In this document: in pieces, positions 1-7,353 of the stretch
Position numbering within the stretch: position 1 is the first letter of the stretch
Layout: each line of letters opens with the position of its first letter
IMG/VR virus record: IMGVR_UViG_3300046010_013721
Coordinates: 1 to 25,902 of that record
DNA from: a virus
Direction: 5' to 3' (one strand)
Length of the DNA stretch: 25,902 nucleotides
Made by a program: the position numbers and the translations under genes
Notes under the pieces: generated by a model
Database searches by the model: none
Told to the model about the DNA's origin: nothing
The model's input: only the letters and a program-made list of their open reading frames with translations

Positions 1-1
1 T

Positions 2-691
2 TTACCAACACCAGATGGTTCATCGCCATTTAAAGAGGCGTGGTACCACGAAATTCAAGTTGGTGGAAAATGGCAAAAATTCTACGATCCAGGAAAAAAT
101 GACAACGAACGTTCACCTTTAAATGAGGTTTATGAAGAGTTGATTTCTACAGGTAAAGAATCAGACAAAGAATTGGCTAAACAATACAGATCACGTAAAT
201 TCTATATTGTTAAATTAATTGATAGAGACCGTGAAGAAGATGGTCCAAAATTTTGGAGATTTAAACACAATTATAAGAACGAAGGTATTTTAGATAAAAT
301 CATTCCAATTTGGAGAAACAAGGGTGATATCACTGATCCTGAAAAAGGTCGTGATCTGATTATTGAATTATCAAAATCTAAAACAGGTAATGGTAAGGAA
401 TATACAACAGTACAAACTATTATGTATGATGATCCAACACCTGTTCATGATGAGGCAGATCAAGCAAAGGCTTGGGTTAATGATGAATTAACTTGGTTAG
501 ATGTTTATTCTAAGAAACCTGTTGAGTATCTTGAGGCAATTGCAAGAGGAGAATCTCCACGTTGGGACAGTGAAAAAGGTGGTTACGTTTACGGTAACGA
601 CGAAGAAGCTACAACATCAATTGGAGGTGTAAAATCACCTATTGTTGATACACAGGCTGACGACGAACCAGATGGTGATTTACCATTCTAA
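2..691 (+). CDS. gp32: gp32-like single-stranded DNA-binding protein, 5' partial
   Basis: This frame is open from the first bases of the window, so the gene starts upstream; 229 residues are visible. It probably coats single-stranded DNA during replication, recombination and repair, and organises the recombinase and helicase encoded next to it. The visible part has the gp32 pattern of an early segment (PDG..PFKEAWYHE) and a central YRSRKFYIVKLIDR followed by GPKFWRFK, like the core OB-fold of T4 gp32 (YWANILVVKD, then GKVFKYRFGKK). The C-terminus is acidic and ends DEPDGDLPF, resembling the acidic protein-docking tip of bacterial SSB (DDDIPF). No cysteine occurs in the visible part, so the zinc site of T4 gp32 appears to be absent. 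An internal TTG at 140 is not a credible start because conserved sequence lies upstream of it. The stop is followed 11 bases later by a hairpin terminator. Family assignment is by remembered motif similarity. Confidence 0.82.
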   Translation, partial: LPTPDGSSPFKEAWYHEIQVGGKWQKFYDPGKNDNERSPLNEVYEELISTGKESDKELAKQYRSRKFYIVKLIDRDREEDGPKFWRFKHNYKNEGILDKIIPIWRNKGDITDPEKGRDLIIELSKSKTGNGKEYTTVQTIMYDDPTPVHDEADQAKAWVNDELTWLDVYSKKPVEYLEAIARGESPRWDSEKGGYVYGNDEEATTSIGGVKSPIVDTQADDEPDGDLPF

Positions 692-702
692 TTTAAAACA
701 CT

Positions 703-733
703 AAAGCATGGACACTACGTCCATGCTTTTATA
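703..733 (+). terminator. Rho-independent terminator after the gp32-like gene
   Basis: There is a perfect 11-bp inverted repeat (AAAGCATGGAC at 703-713 and GTCCATGCTTT at 719-729) with a 5-base loop and a short T run (727-730) followed by ataat. It sits in the 52-base gap between the SSB gene and uvsX. It would end the SSB transcript separately, or reduce read-through into uvsX, which fits the usual need for much more SSB than recombinase. It is the strongest hairpin I found in the window. Confidence 0.85.
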
Positions 734-743
734 ATATCATTAT

Positions 744-1772
744 ATGGCAATCAAGAAGAACAACTTTAATAAAGTTAAAGAGAAGTTTTCAACTTCAGCA
801 AAATATAAGCCTCAAAGATTCCTCGACTTAGGCGAGGACTTCTTAGATGCGGTAGGTCTACCAGGTCCTGCAATCGGACACTTGAACATGTTCTTGGGTC
901 ACTCAGATACAGGTAAAACAACAGCGGCAATCAAAGCGGCGGTAGATAGTCAAAAGAAAAAGATATTACCTGTCTTTATTATTACTGAACAAAAGTGGTC
1001 TTTCGATCACGCAAAACTTATGGGTTTTGAATGTGAGGAAGTGGTTGATGAAGAAACAGGAGAAATGGATTGGGGTGGATTTTTCATCTTCAATAACAAT
1101 TTCAGTTACATTGAACAAATTACTGACTATATCAATTCGTTGTTAGATGCTCAAGAAAAGGGTGAATTAGACTACGAAGATGAAGAAGGGGTACAATCAC
1201 CTAGTTTATGTTTTATATGGGATTCTGTGGGTTCTGTACCGTGTAAGATGACATATGACGGCAAGGGTGGTAAACAACACAATGCGTCTGTGTTATCTGA
1301 TAAGATTGGTATGGGTATCAACCAAAGAATTTCAGGTTCAAGGAAGGCAGATTCTAAATGGGAAAACACTTTGATTATTATCAATCAACCTTGGGTTGAA
1401 TTACCTGATAATCCATTCGGTCAACCGAAGATTATGGCTAAAGGAGGAAACGCGGTATGGTTGAATTCATCATTGGTATTCTTGTTCGGTAATCAAAAAG
1501 GTGCGGGTACGACTAAAATAACTGCGACAAAAGACAAAAGAAGTGTTAAGTTTGCGGTAAGAAGTAAAGTATCAGTATTAAAGAACCACATCAATGGATT
1601 AGGGTTCGATGATGGTAGAATTATTGTTACACCACACGGATTCTTGGCAGGTAAAGAAGCTTCTGAAGAGAAAGCTTCAATTGAGAAATACAAGAAAGAG
1701 TACGCTGAGTATTGGAAAGATATTATCGGTACTGACGGTGACTTTGACTTGAAAGAAGAAAGAGAAGATTGA
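744..1772 (+). CDS. uvsX: UvsX/RecA-like recombinase
   Basis: This is a 342-residue ATPase that should form filaments on single-stranded DNA and catalyse strand exchange, as UvsX does in T4 recombination-dependent replication. A Walker A motif GHSDTGKT lies at residues 52-59 and a Walker B-like segment LCFIWDS at 155-161. A Gly-rich loop region GGNAVWLNSS near 234-243 corresponds in place to the DNA-binding loop 2 region of RecA-type proteins. A Lys/Arg-rich stretch (KDKRSVKFAVRSKVSVLK) follows, and the C-terminus is acidic (DLKEEREDD-like charge pattern). The length is close to T4 UvsX (about 390) and to RecA. It follows a terminator, with 14 bases between the T run and the ATG, and no Shine-Dalgarno sequence is obvious. 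The next gene starts 19 bases after its stop. A KaiC/DnaB-like ATPase is a less likely alternative because of its position beside gp32-like and RNase H-like genes. Confidence 0.85.
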   Translation: MAIKKNNFNKVKEKFSTSAKYKPQRFLDLGEDFLDAVGLPGPAIGHLNMFLGHSDTGKTTAAIKAAVDSQKKKILPVFIITEQKWSFDHAKLMGFECEEVVDEETGEMDWGGFFIFNNNFSYIEQITDYINSLLDAQEKGELDYEDEEGVQSPSLCFIWDSVGSVPCKMTYDGKGGKQHNASVLSDKIGMGINQRISGSRKADSKWENTLIIINQPWVELPDNPFGQPKIMAKGGNAVWLNSSLVFLFGNQKGAGTTKITATKDKRSVKFAVRSKVSVLKNHINGLGFDDGRIIVTPHGFLAGKEASEEKASIEKYKKEYAEYWKDIIGTDGDFDLKEERED

Positions 1773-1791
1773 TAACGTTTAAATAAATTTA

Positions 1792-2790
1792 GTGAACAAA
1801 GCCCTACTGGTTGATGGTGACAACCTATTCAAAATTGGATTTCATGGAGTCAAAGAATTATTCTATGACGGAAACCACATCGGTGGGGTGTATCACTTTA
1901 TTAATACACTAAGAAAATTTTTAGAAGAATATGACTACGATAAAGTAGTTGTGTTTTGGGATGGGGATTCTAACTCATCTCACAGAAAAAGCATTTATCC
2001 ACAATATAAGGCTAACCGTAGAGTGAATATGAATGAATTCAAATACGAGTCTTATCTACAACAAAAAAACAGAGTAAAACAATATCTTGAAGAAGTGTTT
2101 GTTAGGCAAGTAGAAATGGTTAACAACGAAGCGGATGATCTGATTGCATTTTATTGTCAGGTTGCTCGTGACGAGATCATTACAATATTTTCATCTGACA
2201 AAGATTTAACTCAACTAATTGCACCAAACGTTTCAATTTTTTCTCCTATACATAAAATGATATTGAAGTATGGGGATAAGATTAAATTCAAAGATATTTC
2301 AGTTCCCCACGAGAATGTATTGGTATGTAAAATACTAATGGGTGATAAGTCAGACAACATTGAAGGTATCAAATCTTTAGGTGAAAAAACATTGGCAACT
2401 TTGTTCCCACAATTGCTGAAAAAAACCTGCACTATCGAAGAAATATTAGATTATGCACGAAATATCCCTCAAGAAAAACCTGTAAAAGTTATATCAAATA
2501 TTTTGACAGGCAAGACAAAAAGTGGTATACTTGGAGAAGAATACTATCAAATAAACAAAAAGATAGTTGACCTTAGTGAACCACTGATCACCGACGATGG
2601 AAAGGAATTAGTAGAATCCATCTACAGTGAGCACTTAGACCCTACAGACAGAGGATATAAAAATCTGATGAAATACATGATGGAGGACGGATTATTCAAA
2701 TACCTACCTAAAAACGACGAAGCGTGGGTGAATTTTTTGAAACCATTTATGAAACTAACAAGAAAAGAAAAACGAAAATTTAAAAACTAA
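1792..2790 (+). CDS. rnh: RNase H / FEN-type 5'-3' exonuclease
   Basis: This 332-residue protein belongs to the PIN-like/FEN 5' nuclease family, which includes T4 RNase H and the 5' nuclease domain of DNA polymerase I. It should remove RNA primers and flaps on the lagging strand. The acidic metal-binding motifs appear in order: LVDGDNL at 6-12, VVFWDGD at 53-59, an R.YP.YKANR arginine/lysine motif at 65-76, NEADDL at 112-117, SSDKDL at 134-139 and GDKSDNI at 184-190. A helix-hairpin-helix-like SLGEKTLATLFP follows from 195. The start is GTG; an in-frame TAA lies 12 bases upstream at 1780 and no ATG intervenes, so GTG is effectively forced. The intergenic 19 bases are AT-only apart from two G/C. 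The gene lies between recombinase and helicase, as expected for a lagging-strand processing enzyme. Confidence 0.88.
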   Translation: MNKALLVDGDNLFKIGFHGVKELFYDGNHIGGVYHFINTLRKFLEEYDYDKVVVFWDGDSNSSHRKSIYPQYKANRRVNMNEFKYESYLQQKNRVKQYLEEVFVRQVEMVNNEADDLIAFYCQVARDEIITIFSSDKDLTQLIAPNVSIFSPIHKMILKYGDKIKFKDISVPHENVLVCKILMGDKSDNIEGIKSLGEKTLATLFPQLLKKTCTIEEILDYARNIPQEKPVKVISNILTGKTKSGILGEEYYQINKKIVDLSEPLITDDGKELVESIYSEHLDPTDRGYKNLMKYMMEDGLFKYLPKNDEAWVNFLKPFMKLTRKEKRKFKN

Positions 2791-2795
2791 ACAAA

Positions 2796-3245
2796 ATGAG
2801 AGAACAAGATCAAGTTAAGATGGAATTCCTTTTGACACTAAACGATAACATCGTGGTTCAAAGATTCTTCAACGTGAGAGGGTACAACCCTAAGGCTAGA
2901 GTAGCCACAGACCTTTATGAGTATATCTTTGATGTAAAAGAGACTCTTCATCATTATTTGAAAATGAAGACAGTTGTTTATTTGTTAGACAACAAAGATG
3001 CGATTGCACATGATCCAAAAATTATGGATACATCATTCACTGATGGTCCTGAGAATTTCCACATCTATGTTAAGATTGGTGATGAGACAATTTGTCATAG
3101 AATTTTTGACGCAAAACTTTATCCGCCGAAAGTTCGTTATACGGTTGACGTACGACCATTTTTGAAAGATGTCCTTTCTAATTTGACTGACATTTTTTCA
3201 CGTCGTCAATTAAATCACGAATATTGTGGACTTGAGTTGGCTTAA
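2796..3245 (+). CDS. Unknown protein with an internal two-fold duplication
   Basis: I do not recognise this 149-residue protein. It starts 5 bases after the exonuclease stop and is followed by the helicase gene, so it probably belongs to the replication operon. Its two halves resemble each other without gaps at an offset of 79 residues: D17/D96, R23/R102, F25/F104, Y30/Y109, P32/P111, K33/K112, R35/R114, D39/D118, D46/D125 and V47/V126. The core shared pattern is R-x-F-x4-Y-x-P-K-x-R. Hydrophobic positions also match. This points to a duplicated small domain acting as a pseudo-dimer. There is no signal peptide, membrane segment or Walker motif. The position recalls helicase loaders or accessory factors in T4-type phages, but no sequence feature supports that role. 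Confidence 0.85.
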   Translation: MREQDQVKMEFLLTLNDNIVVQRFFNVRGYNPKARVATDLYEYIFDVKETLHHYLKMKTVVYLLDNKDAIAHDPKIMDTSFTDGPENFHIYVKIGDETICHRIFDAKLYPPKVRYTVDVRPFLKDVLSNLTDIFSRRQLNHEYCGLELA

Positions 3246-3249
3246 TGAG

Positions 3250-3257
3250 TATTTATA
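3250..3257 (+). promoter_or_regulatory. TATTTATA motif upstream of the helicase gene
   Basis: TATTTATA lies in the 36-base gap before the helicase start, 24 bases from the ATG. It is one of six copies of a shared heptamer found at gene starts that are not coupled to the gene before. A G/A-rich stretch (ggggtagagag) between the motif and ATG could serve as a ribosome binding site. Promoter function is inferred. Confidence 0.45.
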
Positions 3258-3281
3258 AATCTAAGGGGTAGAGAGAAACAT

Positions 3282-4667
3282 ATGCAGAAAAATTTTGATT
3301 ATTTAGGTAACACATTCCAGATCCAATTATTGAATCAAATTGTGGTAGATAAGGACTTTGCCCACACCATTGTTGATGTGTTAGAAATCAATTATTTTGA
3401 TAATAAGTACTTTAAGATCATTGCACAAATGATTAAAGAGTACTTCACAAAATATCAATCAACGCCCACATTTGATACTCTTGATCAAGTAGCCAAATCA
3501 GAAATCAGTAATGAGATGGCTTGTAAGATTGTTTTAGATACTTTGAAACAAATCAAAGATGCACCATTCGATGGTAGTATATTTGTACAAGAAAAAGCAT
3601 TGAAATTCTGTAAGCAACAAGAGCTTCAGAAAGCAATGAAACAAGCCCAAAAAATTATTGATGAGGGGGACTTCGAATCTTATGATAAGGTTGAAGAATT
3701 GGTGAGAGAAGCAATTCAAGTTGGGGAAAGAGACATGGGTACTGGAGATGTCTTTGAAAACTTGGAAGTCGTATTAGATGACGACTTTAGATCTCCGATA
3801 CCAATGGGTATTAAGGGTATTGATAATCTCCTCAAGGGTGGATTAGCAAAGGGAGAGATTGGGGTTATATTGGCACCTACAGGTGTTGGTAAGACAACAA
3901 TCTTGAGTAAGATAGCAAACACAGCGTTTAACATGGGTTTCAATGTACTTCAAATATTTTTTGAAGATAACCCTAAGATTATACAGAGAAAACATTTCAC
4001 AATGTGGACGGGTATTGAACCAGATAATTTGGTTCTCCACAAAGAGAAAGTATTTGAAAAAATACATGAGATACAGAATTCGATGCAGAATAAATTAATT
4101 CTAAAGAAACTACCTTCTGATTCTCTAACAATGTTACAAATCAAAAACCAATTACGTAAGATGATTGCGGATGGTAATAAAATTGATTTGGTTGTTTTGG
4201 ATTACATTGATTGCGTAATGCCTGAAAAAGCATTAGGTGATGAGTGGAAGAGTGAGGGTTCTGTAATGAGACACTTCGAAGCGATGTGTCATGAATTAGG
4301 TTTGGTTGGTTGGACAGCCACACAAGGTAATAGATCTTCAATATCATCTGAAGTTGTAACAACGGATCAGATGGGTGGATCTATTAAGAAAGCCCAAGTC
4401 GGTCACGTAATCATCTCGGTGGCCAAAACACTCCAACAAAAAGAATTAAACTTGGCTACAATAGCTATTACAAAATCACGTATCGGTAAAGATGGTGTTG
4501 TGTTCGAGAACTGTAAGTTCAACAACGAATTACTTGAAATTGATACTGAAACGTCTGTAACATTCTTAGGGTTCGAAGAGCAACAAGAACAAAAGAAAAG
4601 TGACAGAGTCAAAGAACTATTGGAGAAAAGAAAACAAAGAGAACAACAAACAAAACAAGGGATTTAA
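3282..4667 (+). CDS. gp41: Replicative DNA helicase, gp41/DnaB type
   Basis: This 461-residue protein is a hexameric RecA-fold helicase that should unwind the replication fork 5' to 3'. It has an N-terminal mostly helical domain (1-150). Its ATPase domain opens with the typical PMGIKGIDNLLKGGLAKGE (174-192). Walker A is APTGVGKTT at 198-206, the catalytic-glutamate region is QIFFEDN at 224-230, Walker B is IDLVVLDYID at 301-310, and the DnaB motif 4-like GWTATQGNR is at 343-351. The C-terminus is very charged (repeated K/E/Q), perhaps a contact site for primase or loader. Length matches T4 gp41 (475) and DnaB. No primase gene is visible in the window. The start ATG at 3282 has a plausible G/A-rich ribosome site and a TATTTATA motif upstream. 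Confidence 0.9.
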   Translation: MQKNFDYLGNTFQIQLLNQIVVDKDFAHTIVDVLEINYFDNKYFKIIAQMIKEYFTKYQSTPTFDTLDQVAKSEISNEMACKIVLDTLKQIKDAPFDGSIFVQEKALKFCKQQELQKAMKQAQKIIDEGDFESYDKVEELVREAIQVGERDMGTGDVFENLEVVLDDDFRSPIPMGIKGIDNLLKGGLAKGEIGVILAPTGVGKTTILSKIANTAFNMGFNVLQIFFEDNPKIIQRKHFTMWTGIEPDNLVLHKEKVFEKIHEIQNSMQNKLILKKLPSDSLTMLQIKNQLRKMIADGNKIDLVVLDYIDCVMPEKALGDEWKSEGSVMRHFEAMCHELGLVGWTATQGNRSSISSEVVTTDQMGGSIKKAQVGHVIISVAKTLQQKELNLATIAITKSRIGKDGVVFENCKFNNELLEIDTETSVTFLGFEEQQEQKKSDRVKELLEKRKQREQQTKQGI

Positions 4668-4809
4668 ATATCCTCTTGTTTGAAAAAAAATTTAAAAAAA
4701 ACAAAGATTTTTTTATTGAAAACTTGGGCGTAAGGTCTGCGGACCTATATTTATCATTTAAAATCCCCGATTTTTTAATAAATTTAAAAGTAAAAAAAAT
4801 TACAAAAAC
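4668..4809 (+). other. 142-base AT-rich intergenic region before the reductase gene
   Basis: This is the longest non-coding gap in the window. It contains an A8 run (4694-4701) separated by six bases from a T7 run (4708-4714), a small GC hairpin (AGGTC-TGCG-GACCT, in the range 4732-4746), the TATTTAT motif at 4748-4754, and a 6-bp hairpin AAAATC-CCC-GATTTT at 4760-4774. The A/T pairing or the last hairpin could terminate the helicase transcript, but both are weak. The region most likely separates two transcription units. No small gene was seen. Confidence 0.5.
4748..4754 (+). promoter_or_regulatory. TATTTAT motif upstream of the reductase gene
   Basis: The heptamer TATTTAT is preceded by ccta and followed by C. 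It lies 55 bases before the reductase ATG, the longest spacing of the six copies. It falls inside the main regulatory gap of the window. Promoter function is inferred from recurrence at other gene starts. Confidence 0.4.
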
Positions 4810-6672
4810 ATGGACATTTCAAATCGAATTCTATCGGACATTACAGTATACATGAAGTATGCGAAGTATATCCCAGAATTGAAAAGAAGAGAGACTTGGC
4901 AAGAGCTCGTAACAAGAAACATGGAAATGCATATCAAAAAATTTCCACAATTAGAACAAGAAATCCGTGAGAACTACATGTATGTTTACAAGAAACAAGT
5001 TCTCCCTTCAATGAGATCAATGCAATTCGCAGGAAAGCCAATTGAAATATCACCTAACAGAATTTACAACTGTGCGTTTGCACCTGTGGATGATTGGAGA
5101 GTATTCTCTGAAATCATGTTCCTTCTATTAGGTGGAACAGGGGTTGGTTATTCAGTTCAAAAACATCACGTTGATGTTCTTCCTGAAATCAGAAAACCAA
5201 ACAAAGAGAGAGGTAGAAGATGGTTAGTTGCGGATTCTATTGAAGGATGGGCAGATGCCGTTAAAGTATTGGTTAAGTCTTATTTCTTTGGTGGTTCAAA
5301 GATTGAATTTGATTTCTCAGACATCAGACCTAAAGGAGCACGTCTTGTGACTTCAGGTGGTAAAGCACCGGGTCCTCAACCACTAAAAGAGTGTCTTATC
5401 AAATTGGAAGGAATCCTTGATTCAAAAAATGATGGGGATAAATTAAGACCAATTGAAGTTCATGATATGGTATGTCATATTGCAGATGCAGTATTGGCGG
5501 GTGGTATCAGAAGAGCGGCACTTATTTCATTATTCTCAGCATCAGATGATGAGATGATTGGATGTAAGAGTGGAGCTTGGTGGGAAACAAATCCACAAAG
5601 AGGTAGAGCGAATAACTCTGTAACTCTCATAAGACATAAGATTGATAAAGAATACTTTATGGATCTATGGAAAAGAATTGAGGCGAGTGGATCAGGTGAA
5701 CCTGGTATCTACTTATCAAACGATAAAGATTGGGGAACAAACCCTTGTTGTGAAATTGCACTTAGACCATTCCAATTCTGTAACCTTACAGAAGTGAACG
5801 TATCTAACGTTGTATCACAAGAAGACTACGAATCAAGAGTAAAGGCGGCGGCGTTCATCGGAACACTTCAAGCAGGATACACTGACTTCCACTATCTAAG
5901 ACCAGTATGGCAAAGAACGACTGAGAAAGATGCATTAGTTGGAATCTCAATGACAGGTATCGGATCAGGTGCTGTTCTTGGATTAAACATGAAGGCAGCT
6001 GCTAAGGTTGTTAAAGAAGAAAACGAAAGAGTTGCGAGTATATTAGAAATCAACAAAGCGGCAAGATGTACTACGGTTAAACCAGCAGGAACTACATCAT
6101 TAACTCTTGGTACATCATCGGGCATTCACGCTTGGCATAATGAATATTATATCAGAAGAGTTAGAGTAGGTAAGAATGAATCAATATATGCTTACTTAAA
6201 AGAAAATCATCCTGAATTAGTTGAAGATGAATACTTTAGACCACATGACACAGCTGTTATCGGTATTCCACAAAGAGCTCCTGAAGGATCAATACTTAGA
6301 AACGAATCTCCAATTCAATTATTAGAGAGAGTAAAAAAAGTACATCTCGAGTGGGTTAAAGGTGGACACAGAACAGGAAGTAACACTCACAACGTATCTG
6401 CTACAATATCAATCAGAGAACACGAGTGGCCTGCAGTTGGAGAGTGGATGTGGGAAAACAGAGACCATTACAATGGGCTTTCAGTTTTACCTTACGATGG
6501 AGGAACTTATATTCAAGCACCATTCGAAGATTGTACAGAAGAAAAATATGAAGAGTTGATGGAAACTCTTAAAGACGTTGACCTTTCAAAAATTGTAGAG
6601 ATTGACGATAACACAGATCTATCAGGTGAAGTTGCTTGTGCTGGTGGAGCTTGTGAAATAGTAATGGCGTAA
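4810..6672 (+). CDS. nrdJ: Class II (adenosylcobalamin-dependent) ribonucleoside-triphosphate reductase
   Basis: This 620-residue enzyme should reduce ribonucleotides to deoxyribonucleotides for phage DNA synthesis, using adenosylcobalamin to create the thiyl radical. It aligns by spacing with the monomeric Lactobacillus leichmannii enzyme. C88 (YNCAF) matches C119. The N311-x-C313-x-E315 triad in NPCCEI matches N406/C408/E410. C324 is exactly 11 residues after C313, as C419 is after C408. The C-terminal pair C610/C615 (CAGGAC) has the same spacing as C731/C736. LPSMRSMQFAG (65-75), the Gly-rich LLGGTGVGYSVQ (106-117) and VKPAGTTSLTLG (423-434) are also typical. It is about 120 residues shorter than the Lactobacillus enzyme (739), so part of the N-terminal/allosteric region seems reduced. 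It follows a 142-base gap, and its stop overlaps the next start (TAATG). Confidence 0.9.
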   Translation: MDISNRILSDITVYMKYAKYIPELKRRETWQELVTRNMEMHIKKFPQLEQEIRENYMYVYKKQVLPSMRSMQFAGKPIEISPNRIYNCAFAPVDDWRVFSEIMFLLLGGTGVGYSVQKHHVDVLPEIRKPNKERGRRWLVADSIEGWADAVKVLVKSYFFGGSKIEFDFSDIRPKGARLVTSGGKAPGPQPLKECLIKLEGILDSKNDGDKLRPIEVHDMVCHIADAVLAGGIRRAALISLFSASDDEMIGCKSGAWWETNPQRGRANNSVTLIRHKIDKEYFMDLWKRIEASGSGEPGIYLSNDKDWGTNPCCEIALRPFQFCNLTEVNVSNVVSQEDYESRVKAAAFIGTLQAGYTDFHYLRPVWQRTTEKDALVGISMTGIGSGAVLGLNMKAAAKVVKEENERVASILEINKAARCTTVKPAGTTSLTLGTSSGIHAWHNEYYIRRVRVGKNESIYAYLKENHPELVEDEYFRPHDTAVIGIPQRAPEGSILRNESPIQLLERVKKVHLEWVKGGHRTGSNTHNVSATISIREHEWPAVGEWMWENRDHYNGLSVLPYDGGTYIQAPFEDCTEEKYEELMETLKDVDLSKIVEIDDNTDLSGEVACAGGACEIVMA

Positions 6673-6866
6673 TGGAAAATACAAATAACGTAAATCAAGG
6701 GGAGAAGCCAAAACTTCTCCCTTCTGATTTTTATGAAGAAAACGGAAGAAAAGTTATGACCGAACAATATCATATTCGTAGAGGGTATTGTTGTGGTAAT
6801 GGTTGTAGACATTGTCCTTATATTCCTAAGGCGGTAAAAGGAAATACTACTTTAATTGAAAAATAA
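6672..6866 (+). CDS. Small DUF5522-like Cys-rich protein coupled to the reductase
   Basis: The ATG overlaps the reductase stop by one base (TAATG), which implies translational coupling. The 64 residues end in a compact motif, MTEQYHIRRGYCCGNGCRHCPY (residues 29-50), where the Cys cluster is C40, C41, C45 and C48 with H32 and H47. This resembles DUF5522, a small family of unknown function common in Bacteroidota, as far as I remember it. The cluster could bind zinc or an iron-sulfur cluster, or act as a thiol pair. The tight link with a class II reductase suggests, by context only, a helper for reductase re-reduction or assembly. There is no signal peptide or membrane segment. Family assignment is fairly confident, function is not. 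Confidence 0.75.
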   Translation: MENTNNVNQGEKPKLLPSDFYEENGRKVMTEQYHIRRGYCCGNGCRHCPYIPKAVKGNTTLIEK

Positions 6867-6874
6867 TCCAAGTA

Positions 6875-6882
6875 TATTTATA
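6875..6882 (+). promoter_or_regulatory. TATTTATA motif just before the gp25-like gene
   Basis: TATTTATA lies in the 20-base gap at the switch from nucleotide metabolism to virion genes, with only 4 bases before the ATG at 6887. If it acts as a -10-like element, the transcript would start at or near the ATG and be leaderless. The very short spacing is also the main argument against a conventional promoter with a leader. Confidence 0.4.
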
Positions 6883-6886
6883 ACAT

Positions 6887-7348
6887 ATGGGTGACGGTAC
6901 AACATATGGTATAAATTTTCCATTTAGAAATTCTTTAACAGGAGACTATTTGGAATTGACTAATACTGCAAACCAAGAAATCAGAGCGGATTTAATTAAT
7001 CTTCTTTTAACAAGAAAGGGGTCAAGATATTTCTTACCTGACTTTGGAACAAGATTATATGAATTCATATTTGAACCAATGGATGGTTTAACATTTGATG
7101 CTATCGAATCTGATATAAGAGCAAACGTAGAAAAATATATTCCAAATCTTTTGTTAGACAAAATAACAATTGAACCACTAGACCCAACAGAGGAAGCAAC
7201 TGACGAATTTGCTTCTGTCGATCAACCCTCACCTGTTTATAGATATCCAGGGAAAGGAACTGCAGAATACACTGCAAAAGTAAAAATTGAATATTCTGTT
7301 CAAGATAGCACTTTTGCAACAAGTGATTTTGTAATAATCAATATTTAA
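6887..7348 (+). CDS. gp25: Baseplate wedge protein, gp25-like
   Basis: This 153-residue protein belongs to the gp25/GPW family, a baseplate wedge component that starts sheath assembly in contractile tails and related injection machines. The family pattern is clear: an N-terminal YGINFPFR (8-15), NQEIRADLINLLLTRKGSRYFLPDFGTRLYEFIFEP (about 28-63), where the G-x-R.....FG..L.....EP core lies, then a helix (IESDIRANVEKYIPNLLL) and a strand (KITIEP). The C-terminal strand region is longer than in T4 gp25 (132). The gp6-like gene follows after 5 bases, the usual partner in the wedge. The start is fixed by the short gap and the conserved N-terminal motif. Confidence 0.88.
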   Translation: MGDGTTYGINFPFRNSLTGDYLELTNTANQEIRADLINLLLTRKGSRYFLPDFGTRLYEFIFEPMDGLTFDAIESDIRANVEKYIPNLLLDKITIEPLDPTEEATDEFASVDQPSPVYRYPGKGTAEYTAKVKIEYSVQDSTFATSDFVIINI

Positions 7349-7353
7349 GATAA

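Noticed and set aside
140-142. TTG as the start of the gp32-like protein
   Set aside because: The frame is open to the window edge and the upstream codons carry gp32-like sequence, so the gene is truncated by the window.
4694-4714. An A8/T7 pairing as a terminator after the helicase gene
   Set aside because: The stem would be A-T only and unstable; it is mentioned in the intergenic entry but not called.
6513-6812. A minus-strand frame over the reductase end and small Cys gene
   Set aside because: It is antisense to two well-supported genes; its composition has no recognisable domain.
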